This document shows positions 20,947 through 32,404 of a DNA stretch of 64,000 bases, in pieces. The stretch covers positions 27,218,001 to 27,282,000 of the forward strand of contig OX485804.1 in the NCBI GenBank assembly GCA_950295325.1, given 5' to 3'. The translations under genes were made by a program, and so were the position numbers. The notes under the pieces are model-generated. The model was given only the letters and a program-made list of their open reading frames with translations. It did no database searches and was not told where the DNA came from. This DNA is from Polytrichum commune. Taxonomy: Eukaryota > Streptophyta > Polytrichopsida > Polytrichales > Polytrichaceae. The first letter of the stretch is position 1. Each line of letters starts with the position of its first letter.

Positions 20947-22864
20947 TATGAGCCCAAAATGGTTGCTCATATTTGTTTTATGCTTAGAATTTACTTAGAA
21001 TTGCATTCGGAGTGTTATTGAAACAATTAAAAGTATAAAAAGAGTGAGGCTTGGTGCGGGTTATGTTTTGGGCCTTAAGCCTATTTTGTGTGATTAATTA
21101 GAAGCTTAGTGGCATTAGGAAGAGTTTGGGGTGAGTGAGTAGTATTGGTGAGGCAAAGAGAAGTGCCTTGGATTTAAATGTTTGATTTAGAAAACGTTTG
21201 TGTTGATTTAGGGGGTGAGGGTTTAGTGGATAGGATAAGGTCCTACTAAGTAGGAGAAGGTTAAGGGGTTGTGGTCTTGGGTGCCCTCCCCTCCTCCTCC
21301 TCTCCTCTCTTCTTTCTTCTTCCTTCTTCTCCTCACCTCTCTTTCTTTCTTTCTTTCTTTCTTCTCAAGAAGGTTGAGCTCTTAGAGCGGGGAAGAAGGT
21401 ACATTAGGGGAAGACTTATTAGGATTAGTGGAATTAGGTAGGTGCATTAGGGTAACACTTATTAGGATTAATGGAATTAGGTAGGTGCATTAGGGGAAGA
21501 CTTATTAGACTTAGTGGACTTAGGAAGGGAACTGTTGGTTGCTGGAGTTGGACTGCTGGGCCGAAGCCTGGTGTTGAAGTTGGACTGCTGGCCGAAGCAT
21601 GGTTGCTGGAGTTGGACTGCTAGGCCAAAGCCTGGTGGCTGGGAGTTGGACTGTTGGGCCGAAGCCTGGTGGCTGGGAGTTGGACTGTTGGGCCGAAGCC
21701 TGGTGGCTGGGAGTTGGACTGTTGGGCCGAAGCCTGGTTGCTGGAGTTGGACTGCTGGGCCGAAGCTTGGTGCTGAAGTTGGACTGCTGGCCGAAGCCTG
21801 GTTGTTGGAGTTGGACTGCTGGCCGAAGCCTGGTGTTGAAGTTGGACTGTTGGGCCGAAGCCTGGTGTTGAAGTTGGACTGCTGGCCGAAGCATGGTGTT
21901 GAAGTTGGACTGCTGGCCGAAGCATGGTTGCTGGAGTTGGAATGCTGGGCCGAAGCCTGGTGGCTGGGAGTTGGACTGTTGGGCCGAAGCCTGGTGGCTG
22001 GGAGTTGGACTGTTGGGCCGAAGCCTGGTGGCTGGAGTTGGACTGTTGGGCCGAAGCCTGGTGCTGAAGTTGGACTGTTGGGTCGAAGCCTGGTGCTGAA
22101 GTTGGACTGTTGGGCCGAAGCCTGGTTGCTGGAGTTGGATTGTTGGGCCGAAGCCTGGTGGCTGGGAATTGGACTGTTGGGCCGAAGCCTGGTGGCTGGA
22201 GTTGGACTGTTGGGCCGAAGTCTGGTTGCTGGAGTTGGACTGCTGGGCCGAAGCCTGGTGGCTGGGAGTTGGACTGCTGGTCCGAAACCTGGTGGCTGGG
22301 AGTTGGACTGCTGGGCCGAAGCCTGGTGGCTGGGAGTTGGACTGCTGGTCCGAAACCTGGTGGCTGGGAGTTGGACTGCTGGGCCGAAGCCTGGTTGTTG
22401 GAGTTGGACTGTTGGGCCGAAGCCTGGTGGTTGGGAGTTGGACTGCTGGGCCGAAGCCTGGTTGCTGGAGTTGGACTGCTGGGTTATGAGAAGAGACTAA
22501 GGTTATTTATTATGGAGGCTATTTAATTAAAACAAGGGGGGGGGGGAAGATTTAATTAAGAGCTCAACTCATTAGGGAATTAGCGGGGTTAGATTCATGT
22601 AAATTAGATGGTGGCATAAGGGAATAAGCTTTAGTAGGGATTGAAGTGTGGGGTTGTGAATTAGTGGAGGAGAAAAGGAAGAAATAGAGAAGAGCATTTT
22701 TCAATGCTTGTACTCGTGGTATGAAATAAATTGGTGTGCAAGAGTTGATGGGAAACGAAATGGATTTGTACGGAGTTGATAAGATGGAGTTATGGAAACA
22801 TGAATGTGATACCCATTCCCTCACCCGGACTAGGACGCTTAAGGGTGGGTGGTTCGGCCTCACA
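20947..22864 (+). repeat. 3' LTR of the gypsy element (1918 bp)
   Basis: TATGAGCCCAAAATGG to GGCCTCACA. It is uninterrupted and includes a TATA box near 21034, a CT-rich tract at 21284-21363, and a long minisatellite (21537-22480). It is roughly twice as long as the 5' LTR without its insert (about 950 bp), almost all of it due to the minisatellite and CT tract. Confidence 0.93.
21537..22480 (+). repeat. 33-bp minisatellite inside the 3' LTR
   Basis: About 29 tandem units of 31-34 bp, consensus near ggttgctggagttggactgc tgggccgaagcct with recurrent variants (ggtggctgggag..., ggtgttgaag...). Because units vary around 33 bp, all forward frames stay open over hundreds of bases and give Trp/Gly/Leu/Pro repeats (GLLGRSLVAGVGLLGRSLVA type). 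These are repeat artefacts, not genes. The 5' LTR has only about two units. Confidence 0.95.
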
Positions 22865-22869
22865 CACTC

Positions 22870-24480
22870 GTGCAACAAGTTTCTTGTTGATTTATTATAT
22901 ACATATGGTACATGAAATTGACTGACCCTTCATTTAGTTTAGTCCAAAGTGTCCAAAAAAAAAGGCTTGATTTACTAAGAATTGAAATAGATAACATGAA
23001 AATAAGTATTATTAAACAATCATAATATGGTGTCCATTTGATCCATTCCTCTTAGAAATTTATCCAATTACTCTAAGCAACTCTAGGGGTGGGCACTTTC
23101 AAAATTGTAGAAAACCCCGTGCAAGAAAATGTAGGGTGGATTTTATTCAAGACACATAATTTTTACATTTTTCTTAGATATACAATAGCGTCCTCTAAAT
23201 GCAAATTTGTGTTATTTTTTTATTAGATTTATTGTAGTATAAATAGAATTAAGTTAATATTTTTACTTATTTATAGGTTCAACATAAACCATCTGTCACT
23301 AGTGGCATTGGATGAGAAATAAGCAAAATGTATGTGGACATGTGGATGGATTTGTTGAAACGGTCGCCTTTGGATGAAAGTACCGTCATCCGGCGATGCA
23401 AGGGTTGGCTAGCTTAGTTAGGGTTTCCTGGGGGGGTCAAGAATCATACACAATATGCTCAAGTTTGTGGTATGATGGTTAATGTGTGTAATGTGCAGAG
23501 TGAAATTTGCGCAGTGTAATGTATGCATAGTGTATTGTATGCGTAATGTATATGCAAATTGTTCTCATGAAATTTCTAACTTATAAATAAGATAGGGTGA
23601 TTATAATTATGTGACTCTTAAATTTATATATAATGATAGGGTGTTAAAAAACAACATCCAGTAAAAATTAAGCTACTTGTAGGGTGGAAAATATTCAACG
23701 TAGGAAGGTAAATTACCCCACCCCCCCCAATTGAATAAGGGATTATCGCACGTGTATAAATAATGTAGGTGCAACCTCCATGAAGCAACTATGGAGTGAG
23801 AGAGAGAGAGAGATACAAGCGTACATTCCCATTCATCCAATAAGCGGGTAAAAAATCGTAATTAAGCATAATGAAGCCTAGACAAGTGTAATTAAGCACA
23901 TCAATCATCATATACATATTACATAATGATTAGGGGCATTTTACGAAATTTAACTATATATTTTGCCATAAGGAATATTCTTGATTCAATTGGACTTAAA
24001 TATGATCATTTAAGATTATATAGACATTTGACACATATTCACACTTAATTCATTTGAGTGTGTATGATTACTTTGTGAAAATAGAATATATTATTTTTAG
24101 GAGACGATTAGGGTAATTGCCCGAGGAATTTCCCTAAAAGGTAAAGGAATTCCCCGTGGCTGATGGGGGCGGACCTGTCCCTTCTGGGCTGGGGCGGACG
24201 GTCCGCTCTGCCTCCCACAGCTGGTGGAGGGAGGGCTGCCATCCAATGCCCGATGAATTTCGTCGCCCTCCGCCTGGCCAAGTGGCGGAGGAACCCTCAT
24301 ATGCGCAACACTAACATCCCACTATTATATTCCGAGGACGCACACCACTGAGTAATGTTATGTCATTTGAAATGAATCACCAACAAATCTATAGGGAGTC
24401 AAGTTTTTATGTTGGATGGATGGATGAGAGGTACACTTGTATACAATTACACAATTTATAATTCCCTCTCTCCGTAACTG
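22870..24480. other. AT-rich spacer
   Basis: No gene supported. It contains a (GA)n tract near 23797-23812, a C-rich run near 23710, and one GC-rich island at about 24150-24300 with hairpin potential (CCTCCGCC/GGCGGAGG near 24268-24293; GCGGAC/GTCCGC near 24197). Confidence 0.5.
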
Positions 24481-24537
24481 TAGGTAGCAGGAATCATCAT
24501 AAGGACCATAGCTATGGTGAAAGACTCTCTGCTTGCA

Positions 24538-24760
24538 GTGTACTCTAGCTATGGTGAAAGGAAGCAGAGTTTAACATCCAGAACTACTTGCACCTCTCGG
24601 TGAGCCTCCTATATAATAGCTCAAGGAATGATCGAAGCTCATTGTCAGCCATGGACCCAGCTGCTTGCATTCTTCACTTCCTAGCTCTAGACTACAGACC
24701 GCAACGACAGTTTGAAGGAGCAATTGCTGCTTACAAATCTTGGTTAGCCTAGATGAAAGC
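24538..24760 (+). repeat. Tandem duplication copy 1: promoter-like region plus micro-ORF
   Basis: This block, from tgtactctagctatggtgaa to aaatcttgg, recurs 288 bp downstream (24826-25045) with moderate divergence. It includes TATATAATA at 24610-24618 and, 33 bp later, an ATG at 24651 opening a 33-codon frame (MDPAACILHFLALDYRPQ..., stop 24750-24752). The TATA-to-ATG arrangement looks like a gene start. The product is unknown; introns could extend it. Confidence 0.45.
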
Positions 24761-24825
24761 TCAACTCTTGGGAAATTTTCTGAGCTTTTGGTAGGATAGG
24801 CGACATGGAGAGACTCAACATGCGG

Positions 24826-25045
24826 TGTACTCTAGCTGTGGTGAAAGAATAGACAGATCAGCCTTCAGAACTACTTGCAAATCCTTGTGTCCCTGCTATA
24901 TAAGTAGCTCAAGCGATGGTCGAAGCTTTTCATCAGCCATGGATCCTGCTTGCATTCGTCACTTCCTAGCTCTAGACTAGCACACACCACAAACTAGACA
25001 GTTTGAAGAAATTATAGGTGCCTGCAAATCTTGGTATGCCGAGAT
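24826..25045 (+). repeat. Tandem duplication copy 2: promoter-like region plus broken micro-ORF
   Basis: TATATAAG at 24897-24904 and an ATG at 24939. The encoded start MDPACIRHFLALD matches copy 1, but an in-frame TAG follows at once. Further on, RQFEE...KSW is again shared, then TGGTATGC offers a possible splice donor at the place where copy 1 reads TGGTTAGC. Confidence 0.45.
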
Positions 25046-27500
25046 GATGATAGCGGGATGGTTTTCGGAGTCTGTTGCAAGTGCGTTTGAGGTTTACCAA
25101 ATTGCTACAATACTTTGGAAATGTTTTTAGGTTGGATCTGTGCATGGAAGGTGAAGCTGGATAGAGACAAGCACTTCAAATATGCTCATCTGTGTGTAGG
25201 CTAGTGTTTATGTGCATTGGAGTATGGTTTTTAGTATAACTCATTTCAAGATGTATAACATTGCTTGCATTTAATGCATGGTGGGGGCTTGCACTGTTCG
25301 GGCCTTTATGATAATTTATGATGACCAACTGGGGGTTTTTGATGGATGCAATCTACAGGAACAATATGATGCAAAGGAGGACAGTCTTGCTTCACCGAAT
25401 CTCACAAGTCTTGTGTTTGCAAACTTTTATTCTTCCAATCTTCTGCCCCAGGTGAGCCCAACTTACCTTCGTCCATGTGTCAAGTTCTTTAGGTTGCGAC
25501 TAGGGTTCTCCCACAAAGCATAACTTGACAGGTAGCAAGTTACTTAATTTCATCTGAATAACATGAAGGATGGTGCTGGGAATGATAAAGATTATGGGGG
25601 ATATTGACTTGTAACCAATCCTTTCATTCTGACCCTTCAACAACCATTCTAAACCTTTTGCAATGTACTAATTAACTTTTTCCCTCAATGCTTTCCGTCC
25701 TCTTGTATGTATGTCATGTCCTCTTGTATATATGACTGAAAGCTTCTGTTAAATTGGATGGTCACTTCATGTGTTAATCAATGAAGTGTTTCCGATTAAT
25801 ATATCCTCGGCTCTCCTTGAGTGCAGCATGTGGAGTGAAACTAGAGCTGCAGACCCGGCCTCTATGGAGGAATTATCCGTCCCCACAATAATGGAGGGAT
25901 TCCTTGAATGCCGTGGAGCTCGGCTCTCCTGCGACATCAGCGATGTCGCGAGAAGATGAATCTCAGCCTCTTTTGTGGCCGCCCCGGATGTTGCATTCCA
26001 ACTCGGTGCTGCTAGTTGCCCCCTTGCTTGCACACTAAAGGTCAGATTCGTATTCCGGATGGAACGGATCCAAGTAGCTGTGACATTGAGTTTCCTCGGG
26101 TTCACCAACATCTGGTTGGTGAACCACGTAACAACCGTCGCAAAGGTTGCACTTTAGGATGTGGCGAGCACTACTCCAGCTTACTCGCGGGGTTATTGGG
26201 GACTCGGCGTGACAGCAGTTCGGCTGGCTCTTTTTGGGGCTGCTAGAATATAGCACATATTTCTTGTGATCTTGCAGATGGCGGGGAACATTCTAGAAGG
26301 GAGAGTGTATTTTGAGGATTCCGGCACAATTGTTGGGATACTCAAGAACAATCTCTTGATCTGTAAACTTAACGTGTTTCTTAACATGTGCTCCAGAGTC
26401 CTTGCAATAGAACCTCCCTTCTAAAGAAGTTCACCACCATCTGCAATAACACAACGTATATGTGCATTATTCTCGCCGCCCCAATCAGACTCAGCAGTAA
26501 TGCTTTCACATCGATTTCCTGGTAACCACTGCGCTCCAGCCGAAGTTCCTGGGAACCACTGCACTCCAGCCCAAGTTGCGCGCCAGCCCAAGTTGCGTTG
26601 CCGGATCATTACTGCAGCCGTTAAGAAGGTCGTTACGTGGTTCACTTTCTCCAACAAGATGTTGCTGACCTTGCAGAAACAGCATGTCATGTAGCTACTT
26701 GCTAGTTTTTGCTCATAGCTGGATAAATCTCTAAGAGGAAAAGATCAGTTGGGCACCATTTCATCAATTTTACATCAATGTTTTCTGTTTCAACTCTGAG
26801 TAGAAACTTTCTTTGATGCTCTAAATTGAATTGAATGAAGGTTCACTAGTCTTTGATACCATAGGGGTTACTGTGAGGAGGGGTTAACTTCCATCTGAGG
26901 AATAGCCTAAGGTGCTGCTCCTTCGGGATTTAGTGGGTAGACTTGAGGTCCACAAGAATCAAGGCTTCGTCCATCTTCGATTCTTTAACTAAGCTCCTAG
27001 AAATGAATATCGCTGTCCCGGGAAAATGAAATCCCGGGAAAATACTGTTTACAATTCATTCATTCTTTCCATACGTCACATGATTTTCTACAGATAGTGC
27101 TGCACGCATGTAATTTCATGAGCACATGAGGGGTTGTATGATTGAGACGTGCCTACCATTGAGAATATAATATCCGTAACCTTCAATTCTTGCAAGATTT
27201 TTATTTGTTTGACCGTTGTTCTTATCCTTCCCTTGCCGGCTGCATCAAAGAAGAGGTTAACCTTACCCTGCGAGGGGAGCTCAATTCCACTAACCGCCCA
27301 ACTTTGGTTTCGACCCAACATTAATTACTGCAAACTTAGCACCATACGTTAGGTGTGAGGAAAGGCGTGGGGTGAAATGCTGCTGTTACTTCAGGACTAG
27401 TTCTTCGGGACTAGGGAGGAGATTAAGGGCCAATTTAAACAAGTTGCTGCTCAACTTCCAAATTTTTACTTTCCTGAAGTTCCAAATTGAAGCTCAGAAC
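25046..27500. other. Spacer with GC-richer gene-like remnants
   Basis: No complete gene is supported. From about 25780 the base composition is richer in GC. A possible exon at 26278-26424 opens right after an acceptor-like cttgcag (MAGNILEGRVYFEDSGTIVG...). A 30-bp motif (ttcctggraaccactgcryt ccagccsaag) is tandemly repeated at 26516-26580. A 12-bp direct repeat, tcccgggaaaat, occurs at 27016 and 27032. Frames on both strands are open in places, so none is called. Confidence 0.35.
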
Positions 27501-27531
27501 TGAACCTCAATTTCGTGTGCAATTGGGTCGA

Positions 27532-27998
27532 CGGAGATCCAGAAGCAGGACCTCCTTTTGTTCAACCAGGATGGCTCAAATGTGGCGAAATTCGAGCTGT
27601 ATTGGTTGAAACTGGTGTGTAGGTGGTTCCGGGATTTTGATGAGTTCGGAGAAAGGCAAGCTGTTTCTGGAAACGGTGACCACCCGTGCTACAAGTGTTG
27701 TTATTTGTACTCTTCATGTAGTTATTATGTAGGCAATCGTATATCAAAAGACCTAAAGACCATGGACATGATGTACGCAAACATTTGGCATCGAATTGAA
27801 GAGATTAAAGCGGATGTGCGGTGGCAGATTCGTCGGAAGTCCGGATTGGCCAAAAATGTGCGGAATCACGTAATTATCAGTGTTGAACAAAAGGGGGGTT
27901 GCCTCCGCCTCTCAGAAGTGTTGGTGCAATCCCATCAAGGAAGCCGTGTTGTTGAACGGTACCGCCCATGGAGTCCAATGCGTAGTGGGGTCTTGTAG
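27532..27998 (+). CDS. Hypothetical protein fragment
   Basis: An open frame with ATG at 27558 (146 residues) that is also open for several codons upstream. It includes a Cys-rich patch (HPCYKCCYLYSSCSYY) and a basic helical segment (IWHRIEEIKADVRWQIRRKS). No family is recognised. The start LLFNQDGSNVAKF is weakly like MFNQYGSNAQEF in the minus-strand frame at 47 kb. The end overlaps an antisense frame (27935-28282). Gene status is uncertain. Confidence 0.25.
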
Positions 27999-28282
27999 TT
28001 TATTGCTGCATATTCCTCTTGTTCATGAGCTGGGAACCGTATGGAGAGCCTAGGGACTTGTCCATTCAAGATGTTCACCTTTGAAAGGAGGCAGTAATAT
28101 TCGGAGCCCTCTGCAAGTGCAGCTTCTGCTCTCGCTCTGTCGATGTCCAATGCAATGCCCAAGTGTGCAAGTCCAGCCTCCTGGCAGAGCTCAAACCAAA
28201 CACTGGCAGTCAAAGTCAAGTTGCCTTCTTGCGCACGCTGAAGTGTTTCGTTGTAGACTTCATACTCCAATAACCTTCGCAT
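27935..28282 (-). CDS. Hypothetical helical protein fragment
   Basis: 115 residues, Ala/Leu/Glu-rich with soluble-protein composition (LCQEAGLAHLGIALDIDRAR, AEAALAEGSEYY). No signal, membrane segment or known motif. It overlaps the plus-strand frame by 64 bp, so at most one is likely real. It could be an exon of a decayed gene. Confidence 0.25.
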   Translation of the reverse strand: MRRLLEYEVYNETLQRAQEGNLTLTASVWFELCQEAGLAHLGIALDIDRARAEAALAEGSEYYCLLSKVNILNGQVPRLSIRFPAHEQEEYAAINYKTPLRIGLHGRYRSTTRLP

Positions 28283-29041
28283 TCTCTGAGAAGTTCTTTT
28301 CGATGATAAGTGTCACTACACATCTAATTAACCCATGCAAGTCTAATAAAAACATGTGGATGAACTTGACTTACGATAGCCTCAAAGCTGAAGATACATA
28401 GCAGTGTCCGGGTCGGATTTTGGCAGAATCGGTCGAGATCCTAGTCCTCCCAAGTCCAACTGGTTACATGTTTACATCTTTCGGTTTTTGTTATTAATTT
28501 GAGGTATACTCTCTAAATTCCTCTAAAATGATTGGTAATTCTTTCCGAAGTCTTGAACTCCAATCGGTTGTTTCTCAACTTCAATCGGTTCATCTGTAAC
28601 TACCTGTCAGTTCTTAATGTTCATTGATAAATAGTACCCAGAACAGGGGTTGATGACAATCAATGACCGGTACATAAACTTAAAGTTTGCAATAGTAATT
28701 GAGCTGATGAAGTATGAAGGAACTCTTACACTCCAGCCTAGACGCATTTTCAAAGTTCTCGCTTCTTCTTTTGGTTATGTGAGGGCCATGATATTTGTGT
28801 GTTTTTCTAACCATATGGATGTGGTCTTTTGACGGTGCCTCATCCTCCAATGGTTTGACGTGTTACGGCTCATAAAACACTCTTCAAGCAATCGTGACAG
28901 AAATAGGTGGTGGCTTTGGCATTGAGAATCGGAGAATTGCCGCATTTAGGAGACTCGTGTAAGATTCGTTGCCTGTGGGTCTAAATAATCAGCAAGATAT
29001 TCAGGACTTCTGGAGAGTCTAGCAATGTTGGGCTGGGTCGT
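28283..29041. other. Spacer
   Basis: Nothing supported; a 60-residue frame at 28650-28832 is in the chance range. Confidence 0.5.
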
Positions 29042-29123
29042 CGTGACACTACACGGGCGGTTTACATTTAGTAACGAGGAAGACAAATAGAATTGGTGAC
29101 ACTAAAAACAATATTTAGTGTAG
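29042..29123 (-). mobile_element. Truncated MITE end (CACTAAATA family)
   Basis: The reverse complement of the start of the copy at 32159: shared TTTAGTGT, GTGTCACCAATTCTATTTG, AAACCGCC and GTGTAGTGTCA. Its terminal end (TATTTAGTGTAG) points right and the interior is cut off on the left. Confidence 0.6.
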
Positions 29124-31084
29124 TCTTGAAGAATTTCACCCATGACCATGGCCTTGCGAATGAACTTAACTCCTAACACCTAACATATAGTAATATAATT
29201 ATACGTTTGCATCAATAATGTGTGGTTGAAACCAAGAGCTCAGGCAGGGCCAAGAGACGATCGACTCCCACATCACGGCACAGTGTGTATGTTTGATAAA
29301 TTTCATTTGATGTTCAACTTCAAATCCAAAGTGTCATGTGATGTTTTCAAAAAAAATAAAAATGAATGTCAATGGACATCTACATTATCTTTGAAAATGT
29401 CACCTCAGTGTCACATGCCTAGTAAGACGTATCATTTCAATTTCTTATGTGTCAATTGACTTGTGGCTTTTTTCTTCACTAGTCACACTACATGTCAAAT
29501 ACTAAATCATGCGTGTCAATTGACGTGCATTTTAATGTTTCTGCAAGTTTTTGCGTGTCAAATGTCAAAACCTTGCAAAAGATTTGTCAAAATAACACCC
29601 TGACTGCACGGCAGTCAATTTTAGCTGCTTCTATCCATCAGCCTGGTATGGATATACCTGAAAACCAAATTTAAATACATGAAAAATTGGAATTAAAATG
29701 TGCTCCGATCATGGTATTTAGTCCCAGAGATGAAGTTCTGGGCCAGGGTTCGGGAGATTTTTGAGCTCAACCAGCTAAAATCCGTCCCTTCATAATTTCT
29801 ACCGGTTTTTTTAGGATTTGATCGGTTGCAAACTTGTTGTCATTAATTTGGATCGGCCAATATCCTATATTTTTTTCAAGTGCCGGTTAATTTCCTCTTC
29901 ATTGTAATGACAACCGGCCAAAAACTCGGGCATTGATAAGTAAGTTGGTTTTCCAATTATATCTACAAACAACATACACCATTCAACAACAATGTCCAAA
30001 GAACATATCAGCATACAACAATAATATGTAATGATATCAACATCCAACAAGAATGATCAACAATTTATCCGTAGTAGGAGTTGAACCTAAAATAAGCCAC
30101 CAACCGGTTGATGGCCATGGATAAACTCTTCTATCATACCTAGGTCTTAAAACCTCATATTAGATTTGAGGCCACAACATGATAAAAGAGTAACCTAACA
30201 TACCATACTATATACAAAAATGAAATTCACCAACTATTAGAGTCAAAATCAACAATATCATCTTCACCTTCAAGAGGAAAACGCCCTGAAAGGTATCTTT
30301 GTGGATGTGAAAACAACCATCTAAACTTTGTAGAGTTCCTTCATAAAGCTATGGCTTCCATTAGTACATTATCAAGATCACCACAAAGATCTTCCATAGA
30401 CACACTCATAATACATTCTAAACGCTAGCCGTCAACAATGAAATGCAATAATGAAGCAAAAGCACCGTTAAGTTTCATGTGACCTACATGGCTGAGAACG
30501 TCCCTCATTCAATATCCGCCTATACCCTCGGGAGACCCAACTCATTTCCACCATTTTCTGAGCCTGAGGGGTTAAATTTCCTACATTATCTCATATTGGT
30601 CGGTTGATTTCCTATACTCTTCATATTTAACTCGGTTATACGGCTGAAATCTCCCCAAAAAAATCGGTAATTTTGCAATTTCACTCGGCTAACTTACAAC
30701 TAGCTGCCGGATCTCCCCGATCATTGTTCTGGGCTGAACTATGCTGGTGGTAGCACTGACACAGCCTTCAAAGCTACTGGAATCTCACGTGACCTTGATT
30801 GCAAACAATGTGAATGTCGTGGAGGTCGTGTGAAGGCATTCAGCATAGCCTGAAAGTCTTCTTACAAAACCTTAACTTAACACAAAAACTGTGAGACACA
30901 CACTGTTGACAACCATCAAGTCATCCCAAGTTCTGGCTGAATCAAAAAGCTCCCCAACTGGGGGGTTCGCAGTTTTTGAACCACCCAGTACTCCAACAGC
31001 TTGGAATGGGCCTGAAATTCAAGTGTGCTCGATTCTCATAATGTTGATGCAGAACAAATTCTGCGCAAACCGGGATCTGGAGCT
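29124..31084. other. AT-rich spacer
   Basis: No gene supported. GTCAATTGAC palindromes recur at about 29450 and 29516. Segment 30829-30880 (gtgaaggcattcagcatagc ctgaaagtc...) is a diverged duplicate of 31085-31135, at the border of the gene-fragment copy below. Confidence 0.4.
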
Positions 31085-31560
31085 CATGTGAAGATGTTCA
31101 ACAAAGCCTCAAAGTCTTCATACGATACCTTGAGGAACTGTACCATCATATTCCACCGCCTTCCAATCTCGCCCGAACTTGCTCGTTGCAGAAATACAAC
31201 TAGGTACATATGCCATCTCCAATCTAGAAGAAACCTCCAGGTTAAGGGCGATGGCTTACTATGAGCTTGACCTAACTTTATGCATACAAAAATGCTCATG
31301 TTGCTGCTGAAATTTCTGGTAGCACTTGATGAAATTATCTCCAGGTTTTTAAATTTCTGCAACAGGACTATGCCTACCCAGAAATCTGGGATCTCTAGGA
31401 TGGAAAACAGAGGTGATGCAATTTGAGTTAAGAATTATAATAGATGGAGAATTGGGAGAAAAAAATAGCACGGAATCTAATTATCAAACAGTACTATCCT
31501 CATACTTCTGCAAACATGTTTTTGCAGAACTTTGATCACATCTACACTAAAAATTACACA
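31085..31560 (+). pseudogene. Decayed copy of the gene fragment found at 63.34-63.99 kb
   Basis: Similar to the reverse complement of 63340-63830 over some 400 bp. Shared stretches include ccaccttccaatctcgccc-like sequence, atggcttactatgagcttga cctaact, a gatggagaattggga block, and tttgatcacatctacact. The frame is broken by indels, for example around 31270-31400. The function of the parent sequence is unknown. The copies lie in opposite orientation and 32 kb apart. Confidence 0.6.
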
Positions 31561-32158
31561 TTGTCACGCAGATGGTCACATTTTCATCCACAGGGAATGT
31601 CAAGTTTTCGCAATGGTATTTTTTAATCCCACCTTTCTTGGTTACTTCTGATGTTTTGCTTCGCCATTGCAAAGCTTACAAGAAGCACATCACAAGTTTC
31701 CAATCCCCCTCGCATCCCACTAGCCTTAGTTCATAATGTGCTCAATTAGACAAGAGTGAAGTTACAAGAAAAATGTTTCATGAATACGAGTAGTTCCCTT
31801 CGTTGAGTATACAATAGGGAGGTTTGTTGTTGTTGTAGCTAGAGTGTACACGAGTTGAATTGTTATTCTATTAAATATTTGAACATTACCATGGACAATT
31901 GTCACAATGATGCCCAACACAAATGTTCCAAAATATGGTCATGTTTTCATCCATATCATATGAATAATGTGAATTCATATTTAGCATTATCATGCACAAT
32001 GCAATATAGTGGTTTGCTGTTGTTGCAAGCTGTCAGTCATACATTAATTAATTTTGGAATATTATGATAGGAGTTATTATAAATAAAAAATATACTCTTG
32101 GACCGGGAGATGAATCCTAGGTATTTGGTAATTCACCACATTGGGACTAGACTCACCA

Positions 32159-32404
32159 CACTAAATATTGTATTTAGTGTCACCAATTCTATTTGCCTTG
32201 CTCAACACTGAATTCAAACCGCCTGTGTAGTGTCAGATTTGTTACAATTCATAATAGACCAAACTCTGTTTCAATAATTGACAGGCATTTCATGCAAATT
32301 ATAATCATCCATGACAACACTTGTAGACTTACATAAAAAGTGTCATTAGAAAAGTTACCACAGTGACCAAAAACAAATACCATATGACACTAAATATGTA
32401 CTGT
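32159..32404 (+). mobile_element. MITE, CACTAAATA family
   Basis: It starts with CACTAAATATTGTATTTAGTG, itself a 9-bp stem hairpin, followed by TCACCAATTCTATTTG. It ends in a degenerate TGACACTAAATATGTACTG. The interior (catccatgacaa..., aaaagttaccacagtga) is shared with copies at 46.2 and 60.4 kb. Confidence 0.65.

Larger units (their letters stand above)
4567..22864 (+). mobile_element. Ty3/gypsy LTR retrotransposon, decayed, with nested insertion in the 5' LTR
   Basis: The two LTRs (4567-13786 including the nested insert; 20947-22864) flank a gag-protease-RT-RNase H-integrase region in Ty3/gypsy order, with CACTC duplicated on both sides. The LTRs begin TATGAKCCC and end GGCCTCAYA, so the short terminal inverted repeat is TATGA/TCATA rather than the usual TG/CA. 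A primer-binding-site candidate lies 4 bp inside the 5' LTR. No convincing polypurine tract is seen before the 3' LTR. Gag, protease-linker and RT are interrupted by several stops and frameshifts; RNase H and integrase are the best preserved. No chromodomain is seen after the integrase, which suggests a non-chromoviral plant lineage (Tat/Phygy/Selgy type); this placement is inference. Confidence 0.92.

Noticed and set aside
21514..22526. Long open frames (up to 328 codons) in all three plus frames and also on the minus strand
   Set aside because: They are translations of a 33-bp minisatellite whose unit lacks stops; the repeated W/G/L/P text is an artefact, not a protein.
26040..26200. Carotenoid-oxygenase-like string (EFPRVHQHLVG) in a plus frame
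   Set aside because: Only a short resemblance; the flanks do not continue the family and the antisense frame is open too.
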